From Candidatus Gemmiger faecigallinarum (GTDB lineage Bacteria; Bacillota; Clostridia; Oscillospirales; Ruminococcaceae): a stretch of 64,000 bases of DNA. Of the stretch, positions 34,909 through 45,273 are shown piece after piece. The stretch is taken from contig DWVD01000058.1 in assembly GCA_019120395.1 (NCBI GenBank), positions 1 to 64,000 on the forward strand. Direction: 5' to 3'. A program made the position numbers and the translations under genes. The notes under the pieces were generated by a model. The model was not told where the DNA came from. It did no database searches and saw only the letters and a list, made by a program, of their open reading frames with translations. Each line of letters starts with the position of its first letter. Position 1 is the stretch's first letter.

Positions 34909-35589
34909 TTATTTCTCGATCAGCCCCATCAGGCGCAGGGCTTCGCGGGCGGCGTGCTGTTCGGCGGATTTTTTGCTGCGGCCCTCGCCGCGGGCGATGC
35001 AGTTGGAGTTTAGGTACACCGCCACCCCAAACCGCTTGTCGTGATCGGGGCCGGACTCGATCTCCACCTCGTAGTGCAGTTTTTCCTCCGGGTTCTGCTG
35101 GATGACCTCCTGCAGGCGGGTCTTGTAGTCCTCCTCGGCGGTCTTGCCCTCGGTCAAAAAGGGCAGGATAAAGCTGCGGGCTGTTTCCAGCCCGCCGTCC
35201 AGGTACAGCGCGGCGATCAGCGCCTCAAAGGCGTCGGACACCACGCTGGGGCGGGTGCGGCCGCCGCCCAGCTCCTCGCCGCGGCCCAGCCGCAGAAAGC
35301 TGCCCAGCTCGATCTCCTGGGCAAACTGGAACAGCGCGTCCTCGCTGACAAGGCTGGCGCGCATGCGGGTCAGCTCGCCTTCCGGGCGGGTGGAATGGCG
35401 GAACAGGTAGTCCGCCGCCACCACCGACAGCACGCTGTCGCCCAAAAACTCCAGCCGCTCGTTGTGCTGCACGGGGGTGCGGCTCTCATTGGCAAAGCTG
35501 GTATGGGTCAGCGCGGTCTCCAAAAGCGCCCGGTCTTTAAACTGGTAGCCCAGCTTTTCTTCCAGCTGGGCGGGGTTGCGGAATTTCAT
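34909..35589 (-). CDS. rnc: Ribonuclease III
   Basis: A 226-residue RNase III. The catalytic signature NERLEFLGDSVL and the metal-binding VVSDAFEALIAALY are followed by a dsRNA-binding domain (about 156-224: DYKTRLQEVIQQ ... KKSAEQHAAREALRLM). It processes rRNA precursors and structured mRNAs. It starts one base after plsX ends and lies 20 bases before smc, so the three are probably co-transcribed. Confidence 0.97.
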   Translation of the reverse strand: MKFRNPAQLEEKLGYQFKDRALLETALTHTSFANESRTPVQHNERLEFLGDSVLSVVAADYLFRHSTRPEGELTRMRASLVSEDALFQFAQEIELGSFLRLGRGEELGGGRTRPSVVSDAFEALIAALYLDGGLETARSFILPFLTEGKTAEEDYKTRLQEVIQQNPEEKLHYEVEIESGPDHDKRFGVAVYLNSNCIARGEGRSKKSAEQHAAREALRLMGLIEK

Positions 35590-35590
35590 G

Positions 35591-36622
35591 TCACTCGCTC
35601 TTTTCTGCCCTGGTTTCGTCTGTCTGCAATTCTGCCAGCGCGGCCTCCATGGTGCCGCACAGGTCGCCCTCCACGCAGAGGCGCGCCTGCCGGATGGCGT
35701 TCTTGATGCCCTTGGCCTTGCTGGAGCCGTGGGCCTTGATGACCGGCCTGGCGGTGCCCAGCAGCGGCGCGCCGCCCACTTCCTCCGAGTCCATCTTGTG
35801 CTTGATGGTGCGCAGGCCGCCCTTGACGCCCAGGTAGCACAGCTTGGTGACGACGCTTTGCATAAACACGTCCTTGAGCATGCCCAGCAGGCTCTTGGCC
35901 ACGCCCTCGGTCAGCTTGAGGATGACGTTGCCCACAAAGCCGTCGCAGACCACCACGTCCACCTCGCCGTTGGGCACGTCGCGGGGCTCGATGTTGCCGG
36001 CAAAACGGATGACGGGGTTTGCCCGCATCAGGCCGTGGGCCTCGCGGTAGATGGGGGTGCCCTTGGTGTCCTCGGCGCCGTTGTTGACCAGCGCGACGCT
36101 GGGGTTGCGGCGGCCCATGACCTTTTCGGCATAGACGCTGCCCATGACCGCAAAGGCGTTGAGGGTGGTGGCGCGGCACTCCACGTTGGCGCCGCAGTCC
36201 AAAAGCAGGTAATTCTGCTTGAAGCCGGGCATGGGGGTGGCCAGCGCCGGGCGCTTGACCCCCTTGACGGTACGGACGATCAGGCTGGCGGCCACGTGCA
36301 TCGCGCCGGTGGAGCCGGCGCTGACAAAAGCGTCGCCCTCGCCGTTTTTGAGCATGGTCAGGCCGCGCACCAGGCTGGAGTCGGTCATTTTGCGGGCGGC
36401 CTTGACCGGGTCGTCGTGCATGGTGACCACCTGGCGGCAGTCCACAAGCTCCATGCCGTCCAGCGCAATGCCGTTGTCTTTGGCGGTCTGCTCGATCACT
36501 TCTTTCTGGCCCAGCAGAACCAGCTGCATGCCGTCGCCAAATTCGCGCAGCGCGTCGGCCGCGCCCTGCAAAACACACAGCGGCGCATTGTCGCCGCCCA
36601 TGGCGTCTACGAGAATCTTCAT
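35591..36622 (-). CDS. plsX: Phosphate acyltransferase PlsX
   Basis: A 343-residue PlsX: ILVDAMGGDNAP at the N terminus, VSAGSTGAMHV, LDCGANVECRA and VVCDGFVGNVILKLTEG. It converts acyl-ACP to acyl phosphate for phospholipid synthesis. In many Firmicutes acpP lies between plsX and rnc; here plsX abuts rnc directly. The 409-base gap upstream contains a repeat and no evident gene. Confidence 0.97.
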   Translation of the reverse strand: MKILVDAMGGDNAPLCVLQGAADALREFGDGMQLVLLGQKEVIEQTAKDNGIALDGMELVDCRQVVTMHDDPVKAARKMTDSSLVRGLTMLKNGEGDAFVSAGSTGAMHVAASLIVRTVKGVKRPALATPMPGFKQNYLLLDCGANVECRATTLNAFAVMGSVYAEKVMGRRNPSVALVNNGAEDTKGTPIYREAHGLMRANPVIRFAGNIEPRDVPNGEVDVVVCDGFVGNVILKLTEGVAKSLLGMLKDVFMQSVVTKLCYLGVKGGLRTIKHKMDSEEVGGAPLLGTARPVIKAHGSSKAKGIKNAIRQARLCVEGDLCGTMEAALAELQTDETRAEKSE

Positions 36623-36784
36623 GGTGTTGCCTCGCTTTCAGCTTCAATCAAAGAAAATCGGACAGGACTTTTCGTAATTTAGTAATAAGGAATTTGAGCG
36701 GTCCGCACGCTGCCGCGCGCCCGAAAACGGGGCGGCAGCATTGACGGCAAGCCGTGGGGGTATCGGCATGATTTCGGCGGCAAT

Positions 36785-36900
36785 GCACCCCTCAGTCCCC
36801 TTCGGTGACAGCTCCCCTTCCAGGGGAGCCTCTGCGGCGGCTGCCGGCCCGGAAGCCGCCCCTGCAAGGGGAGGTGCCGCCGCAGGCGGCGGAGGGGTGC
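36785..36900. repeat. Dispersed palindromic intergenic repeat (copy 2, in the plsX-trmFO gap)
   Basis: The gap 36623-37031 has no gene. This element is bounded by CACCCCTC (36786-36793) and GAGGGGTG (36892-36899), with internal hairpins CTCCCCTTCCAGGGGAG and CCGCCGCAGGCGG. Its left end (GCAATGCACCCCT) is the complement of the right end of the copy at 30999-31135, so the two lie in opposite orientation. Confidence 0.65.
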
Positions 36901-37031
36901 GGCACTTTGCCGGACATTTAACCCCGCGGGCCGGCCGTATGCTGCCGCCGTGTCCGCGGCAGACGATGCCTGCACCGCCCTGCATCCAGCGGATCTTCCG
37001 GCGCTTTTTGCAGCTTCGGATACGCCCTGAT

Positions 37032-38327
37032 TCAGCCCTCCGCCCACTTCCTCATCTCCGCCTGCGCGGTCTCGGACAAAGCGGCGTAGCGGGCGCGCTT
37101 GTCCCGGATGTCGGGGCGGGCGGGCAGGATGCCCATGTTCGCCCCCATGGGCTGGAAATCCTTGTTGGGCGTGGTGATGTAGCCAAGCAGCGCGCCGCAC
37201 ATGGTGGTTTGGGGCGGCGGCGTCCAGTCCCGGCCGGTCAGCCTGGCCCAGATGCTGCGGGCGGCCAGCAGGCCGCAGGCCGCGCTTTCCATGTACCCCT
37301 CGAAACCGGTGATCTGCCCGGCAAAAAACACGTTTGGATGTTCTTTCAGGCAGAGCGCGTCGGTCAGCACCGCCGGGCTGTCCAAAAAGGTGTTGCGGTG
37401 CATGACGCCGTAGCGCACGAACTCGGCGTGCTCCAGGCCAGGGATCATCGAGAACACCCGCTTCTGCTCGCCCCATTTCAGGTTGGTCTGGAAGCCCACC
37501 AGGTTGTACAGCGTGCGGTCGGCGTTCTCGGCCCGCAGCTGGACGTTGGCCCAGGGGCGGTGGCCGGTGCGGGGGTCCCGCAGGCCCACTGGGCGCAGGG
37601 GGCCGTAGCGGATGGTGTCCGCGCCGCGGGCGGCCATCACCTCGATGGGCATGCAGCCCTCGTAGACGGTCAGCGGCGTGTCAAAGTCGTGCCGCGGCGC
37701 GCGCTCGGCGGCGATGAGCGCCGCATAGAACGCCTCGTACTCCTCTTTATTAAAGGGGCAGTTGAGGTAGTCGGCCTCGCCGCGGCCGTAGCGGGAGGCG
37801 GCAAAGACCTTGTCCATGTCCAGGCTGTCGGCGGCGACGATGGGCGCCACCGCGTCGTAAAAGCTCAGCCGGTGGCTGCCGGTCAGGGCGGCCACGGCCT
37901 CGCCCAGCGCGCCGTCGGTCAGCGGGCCGGAGGCCACCAGCACGGGGCGGCTCTCGTCGATGGCGGCGATCTCCTGCCGGTGGACGGTGATGTTTGGCTC
38001 GGCCTCCACCAGCGCAGTGACGGCGGCCGAGAACTTGTCCCGGTCCACGGCCAGCGCGCCGCCGGCGGCCACGCGGGCACACTCGGCGGCGTCCAGCAGG
38101 CGGGAGCCGAGGGTACGCATCTCCAGCTTGAGCAGGCCGGAGGCAGAGTCGGGGCGCTCGGCTTTCAGCGAGTTGGAGCAGACCAGCTCGGCAAAGCCGG
38201 CGCTTTTGTGGGCGGGGGAAAACCGGGCGGGCTTTTGCTCGTACAGGTCGACGGCGACGCCGCGGCCTGCCAGCCAGAGCGCGGCTTCGCAGCCGGCCAG
38301 CCCGGCGCCGATGACGGTAATTTGCAT
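37032..38327 (-). CDS. trmFO: tRNA U54 methyltransferase TrmFO (folate/FAD-dependent)
   Basis: A 431-residue flavoprotein beginning ITVIGAGLAGCEAALWLA (FAD-binding glycine loop). The family motif FAELVCSNSLK follows; in characterised TrmFO the region holds a cysteine that forms an adduct. YEGCMPIEVMA and the C-terminal TTPNKDFQPMGANMG are also typical. It uses methylene-tetrahydrofolate and FADH2 to make ribothymidine in the T-loop of tRNA. It lies directly downstream of topA, the usual Gram-positive order. Confidence 0.96.
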   Translation of the reverse strand: MQITVIGAGLAGCEAALWLAGRGVAVDLYEQKPARFSPAHKSAGFAELVCSNSLKAERPDSASGLLKLEMRTLGSRLLDAAECARVAAGGALAVDRDKFSAAVTALVEAEPNITVHRQEIAAIDESRPVLVASGPLTDGALGEAVAALTGSHRLSFYDAVAPIVAADSLDMDKVFAASRYGRGEADYLNCPFNKEEYEAFYAALIAAERAPRHDFDTPLTVYEGCMPIEVMAARGADTIRYGPLRPVGLRDPRTGHRPWANVQLRAENADRTLYNLVGFQTNLKWGEQKRVFSMIPGLEHAEFVRYGVMHRNTFLDSPAVLTDALCLKEHPNVFFAGQITGFEGYMESAACGLLAARSIWARLTGRDWTPPPQTTMCGALLGYITTPNKDFQPMGANMGILPARPDIRDKRARYAALSETAQAEMRKWAEG

Positions 38328-38415
38328 GGCGGGTCCTTTCGGATAGGTCTTGTGGGGTGGGGGACGGCGGAGTGTGCGGGGGCTTGGCGGCCGGGGGCGG
38401 TGCGCCCTGCAGCCC

Positions 38416-40494
<2,079 letters not shown>

Positions 40495-40629
40495 GTTGCA
40501 GTTACTCCTGTTGGATGCACCCGCGAAACGGCGGGGTGCGGGGTCTGACGGTATCCGTCTGTTTTTCTGTACTCAATATTACAAATAGGAAAATAGGGCG
40601 GCGGCGCTTTGCCGCAGCGCGCCCGGCCG

Positions 40630-41733
40630 TCACCGGGCCGCCGTCAAACTGCGGCCCGGGCCGGGGATGGCCGCGCCGGCCAGTTCCAGCTCGGTATAGG
40701 CGGCCAGCACCTGGTGGGCGGGCAGGCCGGTCGCGCGGCAGATGTCCTCCAAGTACATGGGGTCGGGGCCAAGGGCGCCCAGCACCTTCTGCGCCTCGAC
40801 GGTCAGGCTGGGGACGGCCGGTTCCTCTGGGTCATTTTGCCACAGATTTTCCTCCGATGCAAGCCCCAGGGCCCGGCGCACATCGTCGGCGGAGCACAGC
40901 ATGGCGGCGCGTCCCGCCTGCAAAAGGGCGTTGGTTCCGGCGCTGGCGCGGCTGAAAATGCTGCCCGGCACCGCCAGCACCGGGCGGCCGTAGCGCTCGG
41001 CATGGCCGACGGTGTTCATGGTCCCGCTGCGCCCGCTGGCTTCGGCCACGCACAGCACCTCGCCCATGGCGGCGATCAGCCGGTTGCGGGCCAAAAAAGT
41101 CCCCTGCATTTTGCCCGCAAAGCCGGGCGGATATTCGCTCAGGACCGCGCCGCCGGTCCGCTCGATGTCGGCCCGCAGGCCGGCGTTGGCGGCGGGATAA
41201 GTCTTGTCGATGCCGGTGCCCAGAAAAGCCACGGTGGGCGCGCCGGCCTCCACGGCGGCGGCCTGGGCCACGCCGTCCAGCCCGTCGGCCATGCCGCTGA
41301 CGATCACCGCCCCCTGCCCCGCCAGCGAAAGCGAGAGTTCGCGGCAGGCACGGCGGCCGTAGGGCGTGGGACGGCGGGTGCCCACCATGGCCACATAGCG
41401 CCCGCCGTTCAGGCAGGCGGTCTTTCCGGTGGCGTACAGGACTAGCGGAAGGTCGGGCAGGGGCAAAAAGCGCTGCGGGTAGTCCGGGTCGTCCGGGGTC
41501 AGCACCGCCGTCCCCAGCCGCTGGCAGGCGTCCAGGCGGGGCGCCAGGCCGGCGGGTTCCAGCGCCTCCGACCGTTCCAGCGCGCCGCGGGTCAGAAAAG
41601 ACGGCCGCCCGCCGGCTCTGATCCGGTGGTAAAAGCCGCGGGCGTCGCCGGCCCAGGCCAGCGCCTCGCCGGTGTGCTGGCTGCCGTAGCCCAGCACGTC
41701 GGCCATCCACATCCAATAATATATGTCATCCAT
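40630..41733 (-). CDS. dprA: DNA-processing protein DprA
   Basis: A 367-residue protein. The Rossmann-like DprA domain has VAMVGTRRPTPYGRRA, VIVSGMADGLDGVAQ, FLGTGIDKTYP and SGTMNTVGHAERYGRPV; a C-terminal winged-helix-like part (about 300-360) follows. DprA loads RecA on incoming single-stranded DNA during transformation. I set the start at 41733 (MDDIYYWMW) with AGGGGGTG upstream. Presence alone does not prove competence, because dprA is very widespread. Confidence 0.94.
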   Translation of the reverse strand: MDDIYYWMWMADVLGYGSQHTGEALAWAGDARGFYHRIRAGGRPSFLTRGALERSEALEPAGLAPRLDACQRLGTAVLTPDDPDYPQRFLPLPDLPLVLYATGKTACLNGGRYVAMVGTRRPTPYGRRACRELSLSLAGQGAVIVSGMADGLDGVAQAAAVEAGAPTVAFLGTGIDKTYPAANAGLRADIERTGGAVLSEYPPGFAGKMQGTFLARNRLIAAMGEVLCVAEASGRSGTMNTVGHAERYGRPVLAVPGSIFSRASAGTNALLQAGRAAMLCSADDVRRALGLASEENLWQNDPEEPAVPSLTVEAQKVLGALGPDPMYLEDICRATGLPAHQVLAAYTELELAGAAIPGPGRSLTAAR

Positions 41734-41811
41734 GGCGCACCCCCTGGCGTCGGCGGTCGTTTCGGGCGCCGTCCGCGCCCGCTTGTGCGGCGGCAAACAG
41801 CATCCGCCCGC

Positions 41812-42588
41812 TTACACCCCGCGGAAATGCCACAGCAGCACGCTGCCGGCCACCGCGGCGTTCAGGCTCTCGGCCCGATCGGTCATGGGGATGCGCACCG
41901 CCCGGTCGCAGGCGGCGACGGCGGCGTCGGTCAGGCCCTGGCCCTCGCTGCCGATGACCACGCATAGCCCGCCGGCAAAGTCCCGGCCGACGGCGTCCAG
42001 CGCCGCGGCGTTTTGCAGCGCGGCGGCCAGGCAGGTCACGCCGCGGTCCCGCAGCCTGGCCAGGGCGGCGGGCAGGTCATCGGCGGCAAACACCGGCATG
42101 CGCACCGCCGCGCCCATCGAGGCCCGCAGCGTCCGCGGGGCGTAGGGCGCGGCGCAGCCCGGCCCCAGCAGCACCGCGTCAAACCCGAAGGCCGCCGCGC
42201 TGCGGATCAGCGTACCCACGTTGCCGGGGTCCTGCACCCGCTCCAGCGCCAGGATGCGCCGCGCCGCGTCCAGCGCCGCCGGGTCGGGCGCGGGCAGCGC
42301 AAACAGGCCAAAGACCCCCTGGCTGTTTTTGGTGGAGGACAGCTTGTCCGCCACCGGGTCAGAGACGGGGATCGTCACCGCATCCAGCGCCGCCAGCGCG
42401 GGGGTGTGCTCCAGCGCGCGGCGGGTGGCGTACAGCGCCGCGCACCGGCAGGACTTGGCGGCCTCCAGGCACAGTTTGGGGCCTTCGGCAAAGAAAAGCC
42501 CCGCTTCGGCGCGGGCGGCCTCGCTGTCCCGCAGGCGGCAGGCCTGCTTGATCTTGTCGTTTTCGCGGCTTGTGATGGATTGCTGCAT
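41812..42588 (-). CDS. TrmH/SpoU-family RNA 2'-O-methyltransferase
   Basis: A 258-residue SPOUT methyltransferase: N-terminal substrate-binding domain (LFFAEGPKLCLEAA), then ALERVQDPGNVGTLIRSAAA (motif 1), VVIGSEGQGLTD (motif 2) and IPMTDRAESLNAAVAGSVL (motif 3; typical enzymes have Ile-Pro-Met-x-x-x-x-x-Ser-Leu-Asn). It resembles the rRNA methyltransferases near pheS or rplT in Firmicutes; the exact nucleotide cannot be assigned. It lies 121 bases after rplT, beyond a terminator. Confidence 0.9.
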   Translation of the reverse strand: MQQSITSRENDKIKQACRLRDSEAARAEAGLFFAEGPKLCLEAAKSCRCAALYATRRALEHTPALAALDAVTIPVSDPVADKLSSTKNSQGVFGLFALPAPDPAALDAARRILALERVQDPGNVGTLIRSAAAFGFDAVLLGPGCAAPYAPRTLRASMGAAVRMPVFAADDLPAALARLRDRGVTCLAAALQNAAALDAVGRDFAGGLCVVIGSEGQGLTDAAVAACDRAVRIPMTDRAESLNAAVAGSVLLWHFRGV

Positions 42589-42661
42589 GGTTGCCTGCCT
42601 TTCCGGGTCCGAGGGATCGCGGGGTGCGGGGCGGGCGCTTTGCGCCGTCTGCCCCCATAAC

Positions 42662-42698
42662 GCAAAAGCGACGCACGCGTGCGCGTGCGTCTGCTTTT
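42662..42698 (-). terminator. Terminator of the infC-rpmI-rplT operon
   Basis: GACGCACGCG pairs with CGCGTGCGTC (42670-42691), with AAAAGC and GCTTTT extending the stem on either side. It ends in TTTT on the minus strand. Confidence 0.75.
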
Positions 42699-42709
42699 CA
42701 AAAACTGAT

Positions 42710-43066
42710 TCAGGCCAGGGCCTTTTTGGCGGTCTCGACCAGGGCGCTGAAGCTCTGGGGATCGTGGATGGCCATCTCGCTGAGCATCTTACGGTTCAGC
42801 TCGATGCCGGACTTCTTCAGGGCGTTCATGAAGGTGGAGTAGTTCATGCCCTGGGGACGGACCGCATTGTTGATGCGGGTGATCCACAGGCTGCGGAACT
42901 GACGCTTCTTCAGCTTGCGGCCGACGTAAGCGTAGTTGCCGCTCTTCATCACGGCCTGCTTGGCCATGCGGAAATGCTTGCTCTTGCTGCCGTAATAGCC
43001 TTTGGCCAGCTTCAGGGTCTTGGTGCGACGCTTGTGCGTCATGGTAGCGCCTTTGATACGTGCCAT
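42710..43066 (-). CDS. rplT: 50S ribosomal protein L20
   Basis: A 118-residue protein, the usual L20 length, with [35 protein letters not shown] sequence ([14 protein letters not shown]) and [21 protein letters not shown]20 is a primary binder of 23S rRNA and in several bacteria represses its own operon by binding the leader. It is the last gene of infC-rpmI-rplT. Confidence 0.98.
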   Translation of the reverse strand: MARIKGATMTHKRRTKTLKLAKGYYGSKSKHFRMAKQAVMKSGNYAYVGRKLKKRQFRSLWITRINNAVRPQGMNYSTFMNALKKSGIELNRKMLSEMAIHDPQSFSALVETAKKALA

Positions 43067-43121
43067 GGTATTTTATCTCCTTTGTTACTCAGACTCAGTT
43101 GCCGTTTTCCTGCCGGATAGC

Positions 43122-43328
43122 TCAGCCGCCGTAGGGCATCATCTTGCGGACGGTGGCCTCGTTGGACTTGTCCACGTAGTGGTTCATGCGCAGGCCGCGG
43201 GTGAGCTTGGTGGTCTTTTTGGTCAGGATATGGCGGCGCTTGGACGCGTTGCGCTTGATCTTGCCGCTGGCAGTCATCTTGAAGCGCTTCTTGGCGCCGG
43301 AAAGGGTCTTCAGCTTCATTTTAGCCAT
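43122..43328 (-). CDS. rpmI: 50S ribosomal protein L35
   Basis: A 68-residue protein with MKLKTLSGAKKRFKMTASGK and NASKRRHILTKKTTK, characteristic of L35. It lies between infC and rplT in the universal order. The start at 43328 has AGGAGG upstream. Confidence 0.97.
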   Translation of the reverse strand: MAKMKLKTLSGAKKRFKMTASGKIKRNASKRRHILTKKTTKLTRGLRMNHYVDKSNEATVRKMMPYGG

Positions 43329-43350
43329 TTTCGTTTCCTCCTAAGGATGG

Positions 43351-43881
43351 TTATTTGTTCGGGCTGGGCGAAAGGAACATCATCATGCTGCGCCCTTCGA
43401 GCTTGGGCTGCTTGTCGACGACGGCCTGGCCGGCCAGTGCTTCGGCAAAACGCTTGTGCACGTCGACGCCCAGATTGGTGTGCGCCATCTCGCGGCCGCG
43501 GAACCGGATCGACACCTTGACCTTGTGGCCCTGCTGCAAGAACTTGGCAGCCTGGTTCACCTTGGTGTTAAAATCGTTGGTATCAATGTTGAGAGAAAGG
43601 CGGATCTCCTTCAGCTCGACGACCTTCTGGTTCTTGCGGGCTTCCTTTTCCTTTTTCTGCATCTCAAACCGGTACTTGCCGTAGTCCAGGATCTTGCACA
43701 CCGGGGGTTTGGCCTGAGGGGCGACCTTGACCAGGTCCAGGTCACGCTCGCGCGCAATGCGCAGCGCGTCGCGGGGGCTCATCACGCCCATCTGCTGGCC
43801 GTCCGCGCCGATCAGGCGGACTTCCTTGTCACGGATACGCTCGTTGATCTCCAGTTCCTTGGAATTGCTGTTGCTGGCGAT
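43351..43881 (-). CDS. infC: Translation initiation factor IF-3 (non-canonical start codon)
   Basis: IF-3 of about 176 residues: INERIRDKEVRLIGADGQQ, KPPVCKILDYGKYRFEMQK (linker) and VKVSIRFRGREMAHTNLG. No ATG, GTG or TTG is in frame near the expected N terminus. GGAGG (43895-43891) instead directs to ATC at 43881 (9-base gap); ATT at 43887 is the alternative but is only 3 bases away. infC is known for AUU-type starts that IF-3 itself discriminates against, giving autoregulation. A long leader with a hairpin precedes it. Confidence 0.92.
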   Translation of the reverse strand: MASNSNSKELEINERIRDKEVRLIGADGQQMGVMSPRDALRIARERDLDLVKVAPQAKPPVCKILDYGKYRFEMQKKEKEARKNQKVVELKEIRLSLNIDTNDFNTKVNQAAKFLQQGHKVKVSIRFRGREMAHTNLGVDVHKRFAEALAGQAVVDKQPKLEGRSMMMFLSPSPNK

Positions 43882-43920
43882 TGGAATACACCTCCAAACA
43901 AATATCGTTATGGGATACGC

Positions 43921-43949
43921 AAAAGCGGCCGCCCGGAACAGGCAGCCGC
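43921..43949 (-). promoter_or_regulatory. Candidate attenuator in the infC-rpmI-rplT leader
   Basis: Read on the minus strand, GCGGCTGCC (43949-43941) pairs with GGCGGCCGC (43933-43925), then TTTT. It lies about 40 bases before the infC start in a leader of about 200 bases. This is where L20- or IF-3-dependent attenuation acts in other Firmicutes. Which regulator applies here is unknown. Confidence 0.5.
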
Positions 43950-44086
43950 CAAACTCGACATAAAGCCGCACCGCCCCCATGCCGGCACCGGCTGAAAAAG
44001 GACGATGTACGCTGTATGACCCGGGGCGGAACGCCCGCAAGGTGAGCCGACGGCGGATGCCGGTCGCTGCTTTTTTTACGTGTAAT

Positions 44087-44115
44087 ATTATACCCCGGCG
44101 GCCCGGGGCTGTCAA
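44087..44115 (-). promoter_or_regulatory. Perfect-consensus promoter of infC-rpmI-rplT
   Basis: On the minus strand: TTGACA (44115-44110), exactly 17 bases, TATAAT (44092-44087). The 17-base spacer is almost pure G/C. Confidence 0.9.
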
Positions 44116-44169
44116 GGGGCTGCGGCAAGAATTTTTCGCGCGTTTGGGCCGTTTGACGGGCCGCGCCCC

Positions 44170-44198
44170 TTGACCCTTTCCGACACAAGTGTTATTTT
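44170..44198 (+). promoter_or_regulatory. ptb-buk promoter
   Basis: TTGACC (44170-44175), a 17-base spacer and TATTTT (44193-44198). It is divergent from the infC promoter 55 bases away. Confidence 0.5.
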
Positions 44199-44206
44199 AT
44201 TAACAG
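44189..44206 (+). promoter_or_regulatory. Candidate Rex operator over the ptb-buk -10 box
   Basis: GTGTTAT-TTTA-TTAACAG matches the Rex consensus TTGTTAA-N4-TTAACAA at 5 of 7 and 6 of 7 half-site positions. It covers the -10 box, so Rex bound at low NADH/NAD ratio would repress butyrate production. Confidence 0.5.
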
Positions 44207-44208
44207 AT

Positions 44209-44250
44209 AGCGCCGCCGCGCCCCCTGTTCCGGGCGCAGGCGCCGTTTTT
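44209..44250 (+). terminator. Possible attenuator in the ptb leader
   Basis: An imperfect GC-rich hairpin (GCGCC... with ...GGGCGCAGGCGC) is followed by TTTTT (44246-44250), about 60 bases before the ptb start. Confidence 0.35.
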
Positions 44251-44309
44251 CCGGCTGCGCCCCCGCGGCCGCGGCCATGCTGCTGAAAAGGTAATTATGT
44301 AAGAGGTGC

Positions 44310-45236
44310 ATGAACATGAGCGCAAGTTTTGAGGACCTGATCTCCCGCGTGAAGGAGTGTGACAAAAAGGTCGTGGCCGTCGCCGCCGCGGCCGACGACG
44401 CCGTGCTGGAGGCTGTGGCCGCCGCCCGCCGGCAGGGCATCGCCGACGCCATCCTAGTGGGCGACGAGGCCAAGATCCGCGCCATCGCCGCCGAGCTGAA
44501 CATCGACCTGACCGGCTGGCGCATCATCGACGAGCCGGACAACGTCCAGGCTTCCCTGAAAGCCGTCAAGCTGGCCCACGACGGCGAAGCCGATATGTAC
44601 ATGAAGGGCCTGATCGACACCAAGACCTTCCTCAAGAGCATCCTGGACAAGGAAGTGGGCCTGCGCACCGGCAAGATGCTGTCCCACGTGGCGGTGTTCC
44701 AGGTCAAGGGCATCGAACAGCTGCTGTTCTTGACCGACGTGGCCTTTGTCACCTATCCCACGCTGGAGGACAAGGTCAACATCATCAACAACACCGTCGA
44801 GGTGGCCCACGCCTGCGGCATCCCCTGCCCCCGCGTCGCCCCGCTGGCCGCCGTCGAGGTGGTCAACCCCAAGATGCCCTGCACCGTGGACGCCGACGAG
44901 CTGCGCAAGATGAACGAGGACGGCCGCATCACCGGCTGCGTCGTGGACGGCCCGCTGTCCATGGACATCGCCATCGACCCGGAGGCCGCCGCCCACAAGG
45001 GCGCCCAGGACCGCCCCGCCGCCGGCCATGCCGACATCCTGCTGTTCCCGGACATCCAGGCCGGCAACATCTGCTACAAAACGCTGGTGCACACCGCCCA
45101 GTGCGAGAACGGCTGCATCCTGACCGGCACCCAGGTGCCCGCCATCCTGACCAGCCGCTCCGACTCCTTCCAGACCAAGGTCAACTCCATCGCTCTGGCC
45201 GCCGTGGTGGCCGAGGCCATGAAGAAAAACAAATAA
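44310..45236 (+). CDS. ptb: Phosphate butyryltransferase
   Basis: A 308-residue Pta/Ptb-family enzyme: [49 protein letters not shown] and [15 protein letters not shown]. The length and the adjacent butyrate kinase favour butyryl- over acetyl-transfer. It converts butyryl-CoA and phosphate to butyryl phosphate. The ATG at 44310 is annotated, but AAGAGGTG sits only 1-2 bases before it, so the ATG at 44316 (6 bases later) may be the true start. A Rex-like site overlaps the promoter. Confidence 0.93.
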   Translation: MNMSASFEDLISRVKECDKKVVAVAAAADDAVLEAVAAARRQGIADAILVGDEAKIRAIAAELNIDLTGWRIIDEPDNVQASLKAVKLAHDGEADMYMKGLIDTKTFLKSILDKEVGLRTGKMLSHVAVFQVKGIEQLLFLTDVAFVTYPTLEDKVNIINNTVEVAHACGIPCPRVAPLAAVEVVNPKMPCTVDADELRKMNEDGRITGCVVDGPLSMDIAIDPEAAAHKGAQDRPAAGHADILLFPDIQAGNICYKTLVHTAQCENGCILTGTQVPAILTSRSDSFQTKVNSIALAAVVAEAMKKNK

Positions 45237-45273
45237 GGCGTCCCGCCCCGCTGTAAAAAAGGAGAAGATCCCC

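Noticed and set aside
30998..35044. 1348-codon plus-strand frame opposite smc and rnc
   Set aside because: It is an antisense shadow of a highly conserved smc gene; its composition (Leu/Gly/Gln/Val-rich) is typical of reversed GC-rich codons.
35589..35593. A missing acpP between plsX and rnc as evidence of deletion
   Set aside because: Gene order varies here among Clostridia, and plsX and rnc are both intact with normal spacing.
40630..41733. Evidence that the organism is naturally competent
   Set aside because: dprA alone is nearly universal; no com genes are in the window.
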